NCBI GenBank assembly: GCA_051846895.1
Contig: JBPYCQ010000008.1
Coordinates: forward strand, 97,822-161,821
Direction: 5' to 3'
Source of the DNA: CALKAL01 sp051846895
GTDB taxonomy: Bacteria; Bacillota; Bacilli; Bacillales; Alkalibacillaceae
Length of the DNA stretch: 64,000 nucleotides
The notes under the pieces were generated by a model, which was given only the letters and a program-made list of their open reading frames with translations, had not been told where the DNA came from and ran no database searches. This document shows, piece after piece, positions 59,830-64,000 of this stretch. The first letter of the stretch is position 1; each line of letters opens with the position of its first letter. Made by a program: the position numbers and the translations under genes.

Positions 59830-60354
59830 TTATTCTGTTACTGTAATCTCCTTAATCATCAAATGGTGTGCTAATCCACAATACTCAAGACATAAAATTT
59901 CATAAGTCCCTGGCTCTGTAAAAGTGATATAAACTTTATTCGTATATTCAGGCATAGCTTGAGTCTGGGCAAGCATCATCATGTTCTCATCATATATCCC
60001 AAATCCATGATTAACATCTTTACTCGTCACATGGAATTCTATCGGCTCTCCAACTTTGAATTCTGTTTCACTTATGTTCCATCCAAACTGAATCGCTTCA
60101 ACATCAACAATTGTAGGATTAATACTTTCTCCATATACTGGTTGATCATAAGGCAATTCTCTCAACGTATAAATCGTTATAATTAACATGAATGAAACTA
60201 AAACGATTGCATAAAATTTTCGTGCTTTATACCATTTCTTTTTTATTGGTTCATACTCTCGTTTTTCTTTCGACTTTATTGCTACAAACGTAAAAATAAA
60301 TACTATGATACTCATAAAAATGACACTCGTTACCCACGCGACTGTTTGTACCAT
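59830..60354 (-). CDS. CuA-containing subunit II
   Basis: 174 residues with two N-terminal membrane helices (about 5-25 and 45-65) and a cupredoxin domain outside. The complete CuA site is seen: the first His in SKDVNHGFGI and then CLEYCGLAHHLM, with two Cys, Glu carbonyl, His and Met in the canonical spacing. It therefore accepts electrons from cytochrome c or a copper protein. Start at ATG 60354 after GGGAGG. An FNR-like box lies centred at -41.5 of the predicted start site. First gene of the operon. Confidence 0.92.
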   Translation of the reverse strand: MVQTVAWVTSVIFMSIIVFIFTFVAIKSKEKREYEPIKKKWYKARKFYAIVLVSFMLIITIYTLRELPYDQPVYGESINPTIVDVEAIQFGWNISETEFKVGEPIEFHVTSKDVNHGFGIYDENMMMLAQTQAMPEYTNKVYITFTEPGTYEILCLEYCGLAHHLMIKEITVTE

Positions 60355-60410
60355 AATTGAACCTCCCAAAAGTGTTTTCTTTTACTGTACCTTATTTTTT
60401 TGAATAGACA

Positions 60411-60426
60411 TGTGAGATAAATCACT
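60411..60426 (-). promoter_or_regulatory. FNR-like box of the subunit II operon
   Basis: TGTGAGATAAATCACT fits TGTGA-N6-TCACT. Its centre is about 41.5 bases upstream of a start site implied by TACAGT (minus strand, 60389-60384), the class II activator position. Read on both strands because it is nearly symmetric; the promoter points to the minus strand. Confidence 0.75.
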
Positions 60427-60461
60427 TGATTATGTAAACTTAATTGAAGTTTTCTAATTTT

Positions 60462-60938
60462 TTACAAGTAAATGTGAAGCGAAATTAATAAAAATAAAGA
60501 TAATCCGAAACATAAATGAAGTTTACGAATTAATCCTGATGGCTTGTAGAAGCGAATCCACCCAGATGTTACTAAAATAAATAAATTAATTAGAGCTAAT
60601 AAACCAGAAAGCATTTTTAAATGTTGCAAATAAAAACCATATTTATTAATAATCAATGTACCGTGGACAATGATGACGATAAGTGCTGCTGAACCGATCC
60701 AACGATGAAAACGCATGACCTTTTTTGACAACTGAGCGAAGACTATTTTTACTCGACGATTAGGATGCTGACGAATCGTTGAATAAACCGCATGCCTTGT
60801 CCAGTTAAATAAGAATAATAAAAAGCCTAAAAGTCCGAAAATGACAGAGATATTTAAAGAAAGAAAAGAATGATGAGTGACTACCTTCCAAAAAGAAAAG
60901 AGTAGTAAAATTAAGTTGAATAAAAACCAATAACTCAT
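60462..60938 (-). CDS. Four-helix cytochrome b-like membrane protein
   Basis: 158 residues with four or five membrane helices. Histidines sit as in di-heme or mono-heme b-type proteins: FHRWIGSAALIVIIVHG in one helix and KLHLCFGLSLFLLISLHIYL in another, two His each about 12-14 residues apart. This resembles cytochrome b561/DUF4405-like proteins. It may carry electrons to the adjacent heme-copper enzyme, though it is transcribed separately or with the upstream DUF2249 gene. GGAGGG precedes the ATG. Function inferred from motif and context. Confidence 0.75.
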   Translation of the reverse strand: MSYWFLFNLILLLFSFWKVVTHHSFLSLNISVIFGLLGFLLFLFNWTRHAVYSTIRQHPNRRVKIVFAQLSKKVMRFHRWIGSAALIVIIVHGTLIINKYGFYLQHLKMLSGLLALINLFILVTSGWIRFYKPSGLIRKLHLCFGLSLFLLISLHIYL

Positions 60939-61021
60939 AATTAATTTCCCTCCATCTGCTACATCAATCAGACTTTTAGACTAATACTTAATGAGATGAG
61001 TAGACTATATTTCAAAAACAA

Positions 61022-61261
61022 TTATTTTTTTCCGATAATAACTCGCCAAACTGTTGGACCTTCCTCAATATTTTCCCATGTAAATGTGTCTTCACGCTCC
61101 ATCATAAATTGATAAAAGAGCGGTTTTGGATCATGATCATTTGAAAGAAGCATATATTCTCCTGAGTTTAATCCATCAAATGTTTCGAAAATTTTAGGGT
61201 GGCGAACTCTTGCTTCAAAATCAGGCGCGTGTACCTTCGCTACGAAATTAATATCACTCAT
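61022..61261 (-). CDS. DUF2249 protein, minus-strand member
   Basis: 79-residue DUF2249 (SirA-like) protein. Key segments: KVHAPDFEARVRHPKIFETF, GEYMLLSNDHDPKPLFYQFM and ERED, ending in TVWRVIIGKK. DUF2249 genes are commonly found next to denitrification, NO-response and anaerobic genes; a biochemical role has not been settled. I start at 61261, where AAAGGAGG lies eight bases before the ATG. It diverges from the plus-strand DUF2249 pair across a regulatory gap with two FNR-like boxes. Confidence 0.88.
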   Translation of the reverse strand: MSDINFVAKVHAPDFEARVRHPKIFETFDGLNSGEYMLLSNDHDPKPLFYQFMMEREDTFTWENIEEGPTVWRVIIGKK

Positions 61262-61323
61262 TGTAAAAACCTCCTTTATTTTTTTGGAACAATTCAAGAA
61301 TAATCAATCCTATATCTTCTTGC

Positions 61324-61339
61324 TGTGATTTATCGCACT
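61324..61339. promoter_or_regulatory. FNR-like box with one mismatch
   Basis: TGTGATTTATCGCACT: TGTGA-N6-GCACT, one base off the symmetric consensus. It lies in the divergent gap between the DUF2249 genes. Confidence 0.5.
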
Positions 61340-61366
61340 TAAATATTTATTTTTAGACTTTTTTAC

Positions 61367-61382
61367 TGTGATTTTAATCACT
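61367..61382 (+). promoter_or_regulatory. FNR-like box of the DUF2249 operon
   Basis: TGTGATTTTAATCACT fits TGTGA-N6-TCACT. Its centre is 41.5 bases before the start predicted from TATCAT (61404-61409), so it is well placed to activate the plus-strand operon. Confidence 0.8.
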
Positions 61383-61393
61383 TCATAACTAAA

Positions 61394-61408
61394 TGAAAAT
61401 GATTATCA
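61394..61408 (+). promoter_or_regulatory. Fur-like box overlapping the -10
   Basis: TGAAAATGATTATCA differs at one position from the 7-1-7 consensus TGATAATNATTATCA of Bacillus Fur. It covers the -10 (TATCAT), the position for repression by iron-loaded Fur. Confidence 0.7.
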
Positions 61409-61439
61409 TTGAAGTAAATAATATTTATGAGGTGATTAA

Positions 61440-61688
61440 ATGGAAAATCAAAATATTGTTGAATTAGATGTGAGAGAAGATTTATTACTGAAAAAGGAAC
61501 CTTTTGATAAAATCATGGGAGCTGTGAAATCTCTTAATGAAGGACAGATTTTTGTATTGCATGCCCCTTTTAATCCCGTTCCATTGCATAAAGTATTAGG
61601 GAGAAAAGGGTTTGAATATGAAGCTGAGAAAATTGAGAAAAAACATTGGAAAGTGACTTATTTTAAAAAGGGAGGATCTAATCAATGA
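61440..61688 (+). CDS. DUF2249 protein, first of the plus-strand pair
   Basis: 82 residues of the DUF2249 family: ELDVREDLLLKKEPFDKIMG, SLNEGQIFVLHAPFNPVPLH and the C-terminal KKHWKVTYFKK fit. It overlaps the next DUF2249 gene by four bases (ATGA) and heads an operon with a polytopic membrane protein and a MIP18-family protein. Expected regulation: FNR activation and Fur repression, from the boxes upstream. GAGGTG precedes ATG. Confidence 0.88.
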   Translation: MENQNIVELDVREDLLLKKEPFDKIMGAVKSLNEGQIFVLHAPFNPVPLHKVLGRKGFEYEAEKIEKKHWKVTYFKKGGSNQ

Positions 61689-61903
61689 AAACATTAGATA
61701 ACCGAGGATTACAACCTCCTCAGCCAATGATGAGAACATTAAAAAATTTAGACAAGATGGAAAACGGAGAGCAACTAATCATTATTAATGACCGTAGACC
61801 AATGTTTTTATATGAAGAATTAGATGATCGAGGATATTTACATGAAACAGAACCACAGGAGGATGGGAGCTTTAAAATTATAATCACAAAGATAGGTGAT
61901 TAA
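61685..61903 (+). CDS. DUF2249 protein, second of the plus-strand pair
   Basis: 72-residue DUF2249 protein (LDNRGLQPPQPMMRTLKNLD, then EQLIIINDRRPMFLYEELDD), of the short variant with DRRPMFLYEEL. Starts within the end of the previous gene and ends two bases before the start of the membrane protein. The chain of short overlaps indicates one transcript. Substrate or partner unknown; a regulatory or cofactor-carrier role is plausible. Confidence 0.88.
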   Translation: MKTLDNRGLQPPQPMMRTLKNLDKMENGEQLIIINDRRPMFLYEELDDRGYLHETEPQEDGSFKIIITKIGD

Positions 61904-61904
61904 G

Positions 61905-63149
61905 ATGATTTCTAATCAAAACTTAAGTTCTAGTACTAATATAAAATTACCTTTAAGTTTTATATTGTTTGCGCTAATAGCTTTTGTGTCATCACAAATT
62001 ATTTTATTCCTAAACAGCCATGTTTTATTGACAGGAAATTTTCGCACTCCTGAAATATGGATGAGTGCCCACTTCCTATTATTAGGTTTTACCGTGATGG
62101 TTGCTATGGGAGCTATGTACCAATTAGTTCCCGTCGTATTTTTAACACCGATATGGAGTATCAAGTTTGGGATTGTACAATTTATTGTCACTGCGACAGG
62201 AATTGTTCTACTATCTATATTATTAGGTCTACAACCTAGTAAGGCTATTTATGGTGGTGTTTTAGCTATTGTTGGAATCATCATGTTTATATTACAAATG
62301 ATGATAACAATTTCTAAACAAAAAGAGAAAAACATATTGACTTCATTCGTAATTGGAGCAATTATTTGTTTTCTATTAACAATTGCGATTGGACTATTAC
62401 TTGCATGGAGCTTTGCATTTGGCGGCATAAATCATCATCAAAGTCTGCTTTACTCTCATATAACATTTGGGGTAGCAGGATGGTTTACGTTATTAATCTT
62501 TGGCTTTTCATATAAATTAGTTCCGATGTTTAGTCTTTCACACGGTTTTACAATGAAATGGGCAAAACCGGCGTTTATATCTTATACACTAGGTTTAATC
62601 AGTTTAGTTGCTTCATTTTGGTCATCATTAACCATTTTCAATTCAATTAGTTGGCTATTATTACTCATTGGTTTTATGTTATTTACTCTAGATATGAAAG
62701 ACATATTAAATAACCGTGTTAAAAAAAAGCTAGATAAACCTTTTACATTTTCACTTTTAGCAATCATTAATGGGCTTACCGTTCATTTAATAGCCTTCAT
62801 ATTTAGCATCATGCAAGTTAATTCTGCTTTATGGAGCTGGCTCATTTTTATATACATTATTAGTTGGATTGTGTTCAGTATTTTGGGTTATTTATACAAA
62901 ATAGTACCTTTTCTTTGGTGGACACATAAGTATTCAGAAAGAATTGGAAAGGAAAAAGTTCCAACATTGAAGGAAATGATTAATGAGAAACTAAGCGTTT
63001 ATTTATTTGTACTATTTATCATCGCTCTGTTAGGAGTAATAGCTAGCCTTTTCATTAAAATTAATTTGTTGTTGTACGTGTTTACCGGAATTTTTTTTAT
63101 TACAACATTTATTTATTCATTATCTATAATTCGGGTTTTATTTAAATAA
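61905..63149 (+). CDS. Polytopic membrane protein with conserved histidines (NnrS/HCO-like)
   Basis: 414 residues with 12 predicted membrane helices. Repeated pattern AHFLLLGFTVMVAMGAMYQL-VPV and HITFGVAGWFTLLIFGFSYK-LVPMF, plus YLYKIVPFLWWTHKY, recalls heme-handling proteins such as NnrS or a heme-copper subunit that has lost copper ligands. Metal-site completeness cannot be judged by eye. ATG 61905 follows AGGTGATTAAG. It is encoded between DUF2249 genes and a MIP18-family gene, a common set beside NO reductase genes, so a role in NO or heme sensing or transfer is inferred. Confidence 0.75.
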   Translation: MISNQNLSSSTNIKLPLSFILFALIAFVSSQIILFLNSHVLLTGNFRTPEIWMSAHFLLLGFTVMVAMGAMYQLVPVVFLTPIWSIKFGIVQFIVTATGIVLLSILLGLQPSKAIYGGVLAIVGIIMFILQMMITISKQKEKNILTSFVIGAIICFLLTIAIGLLLAWSFAFGGINHHQSLLYSHITFGVAGWFTLLIFGFSYKLVPMFSLSHGFTMKWAKPAFISYTLGLISLVASFWSSLTIFNSISWLLLLIGFMLFTLDMKDILNNRVKKKLDKPFTFSLLAIINGLTVHLIAFIFSIMQVNSALWSWLIFIYIISWIVFSILGYLYKIVPFLWWTHKYSERIGKEKVPTLKEMINEKLSVYLFVLFIIALLGVIASLFIKINLLLYVFTGIFFITTFIYSLSIIRVLFK

Positions 63150-63166
63150 CTTGAGGAGGTTATTTT

Positions 63167-63466
63167 ATGTCTATAAATAATAAAGTGGAAGAGGCATTAT
63201 ACGATGTGATTGATCCTGAATTAGGTATTAATATTATGGATTTAGGTCTTGTATATAAAATAGAAATTGATGATGCGAATAATCTTGATATTACCATGAC
63301 TTTAACGACTCCAGGATGCCCGATGCATGATAGTATTGTGGGTGGTGTGAAACATAGAGTTGGAGAAATAGAAGAAATAAAAGACATTAATGTCCAAATT
63401 GTTTGGATGCCAGCATGGAATCCACGCATGATGAGTGATCGTGCGAAAGAGATGTTGGGGATGTGA
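63167..63466 (+). CDS. MIP18/DUF59 family metal-sulfur cluster assembly protein
   Basis: 99 residues of the PaaD/SufT-like DUF59 family: VEEALYDVIDPELGINIMDL, GLVYKIEID, and the cysteine-bearing TTPGCPMHDSI, followed by NVQIVWMPAWNPRMMSDRAK. These proteins help Fe-S maturation. Here it may support an Fe-S sensor such as FNR, or an enzyme of the cluster. TTGAGGAGG precedes the ATG. Final gene of the operon. Confidence 0.93.
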   Translation: MSINNKVEEALYDVIDPELGINIMDLGLVYKIEIDDANNLDITMTLTTPGCPMHDSIVGGVKHRVGEIEEIKDINVQIVWMPAWNPRMMSDRAKEMLGM

Positions 63467-63519
63467 AAAGTAAAAGAGAAGTTTTAGGGAAGTTTTAGTA
63501 ATTGTATATTTCAAAAAAC

Positions 63520-63612
63520 AAAGAACAAAAACATAGGTAATTTGAACAATCATATACCAACTTTAAACAATTACTTGCTATGTTTGAACAATCACACACC
63601 AACCTTGAACAG
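63520..63612 (-). repeat. Second array of 21-bp repeats, core TTTGAACAA
   Basis: TTTGAACAA at 63541 and 63583, TTTAAACAA at 63562, CTTGAACAG at 63604 and a degenerate AAAGAACAA at 63520, all at an exact 21-base period. This is the reverse complement of the 52682 array's core. It lies 54 bases after the MIP18-family gene, ahead of the rRNA terminator. Confidence 0.85.
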
Positions 63613-63662
63613 TGAATAATATAATTGATAACCATATCGCTTTATAATTTCCCAAACAATAA

Positions 63663-63701
63663 AAAAGGCTGATTCTTAAAATCATTAAGAATCAGCCTTT
63701 T
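63663..63701. terminator. Terminator of the rRNA operon and of the plus-strand operon
   Basis: 16-bp perfect stem AAAAGGCTGATTCTTA (63663-63678) with TAAGAATCAGCCTTTT (63686-63701) between convergent units. Confidence 0.93.
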
Positions 63702-63705
63702 AATT

Positions 63706-63822
<117 letters not shown>

Positions 63823-63902
63823 TATTTGGTGTTAAATAAAACACCTTCAAAACTAGATAAGAACTTAAAGCTGAAACGATTGCGACGTCTTTTCAAAATT
63901 GA

Positions 63903-64000
63903 AGTTAAGTCCTCGATCGATTAGTATCCGTCAGCTGCACGTGTCGCCACGCTTCCACCTCGGACCTATCAACCTCATCGTCTCTGAGGGATCTTACTTC
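63903..64000 (-). rRNA. rrl: 23S ribosomal RNA, 3' end
   Basis: Minus strand: the last part of 23S, with the 3' terminal ACUAAUCGAUCGAGGACUUAAC element near 63904-63925. It runs off the right edge. The spacer to 5S (63823-63902) holds the usual processing sequences and no tRNA. Confidence 0.93.

Noticed and set aside
60462..60938. Cytochrome c oxidase subunit III or NorD-like partner
   Set aside because: Its paired-histidine pattern and length fit a b561-like protein better; no subunit III or NorD features are visible.

Overview
The window is a low-GC, gene-dense chromosomal segment from a spore-forming member of the Bacillaceae. It carries an alpha/beta small acid-soluble spore protein, RefZ, EzrA, CcpA, AcuABC, MntR, YtxGHJ and a T-box-controlled tyrS. 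Much of the gene order follows the Bacillus subtilis sspA-thiI-ezrA-refZ-ytsP-rpsD-tyrS-acuABC-motSP-ccpA-aroA-ytxJHG-murC-ytpRQ-ytoQP-ytnP-trmB-ytmP-ytlRQP-rsuA-ytgP-ytfP block. The sodium-type stator MotPS and the acidic surface tails suggest, but do not prove, a halophilic or alkaliphilic lifestyle. I could not fix the genus.

Layout. 1-7970: the end of a DUF2953 gene, spore protein, thiouridine synthesis (thiI and its cysteine desulfurase), ezrA, refZ, a free-methionine sulfoxide reductase, a repeat-built coiled-coil gene, and rpsD with an autoregulatory leader. 8186-18161: an accessory block inserted between rpsD and tyrS. It holds a lipoprotein, a MarR-MATE efflux pair, a frameshifted DUF1906 gene, a cheX-cheW-cheY-mcp operon behind a cyclic di-GMP-I riboswitch and terminator, and a large UPF0182 membrane protein. 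18219-32368: tyrS with its T-box, a class A penicillin-binding protein with a D/N/G-rich tail, acuABC, motSP-ccpA, aroA, an FtsA-like protein with tandem C-terminal modules, and mntR. 32403-52681: the conserved housekeeping block (ytxJHG, an aminopeptidase, murC, a nicotinate phosphoribosyltransferase-like gene, ytpRQ, a PTS-type IIC protein, ytoQ, ytoP, ytnP, trmB, ytmP, ytlRQP, ytzE, rsuA, murJ/ytgP, ytfP).

52682-57115: an array of 21-bp repeats, then a GntR(YtrA-type)-ABC transporter operon whose upstream region holds five copies of the palindrome TGTATTAA-N4-TTAATACA, four of them at an exact 37-bp period, followed by exoA. 57158-63466: a respiratory cluster made of a heme-copper subunit I, a CuA subunit II, Sco, small membrane heme-type proteins, three DUF2249 proteins, a polytopic membrane protein and a MIP18-family protein. 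Subunit I has Asn where oxygen-reducing enzymes have the cross-linked Tyr. Both arms of the cluster have FNR-like boxes placed at about -41.5, and one arm also has a Fur-like box over its -10. I infer nitric oxide reduction or another low-oxygen reductase rather than a standard oxidase. 63520-64000: a second 21-bp repeat array in the opposite orientation, then the 3' end of an rRNA operon (5S and the end of 23S, minus strand).

The most unusual features are the predicted FNR/Fur-regulated Asn-type heme-copper enzyme cluster, the five-operator GntR promoter, the paired 21-bp repeat arrays, the riboswitch-controlled chemotaxis module lacking CheA, and the FtsA-like protein with repeated C-terminal modules.
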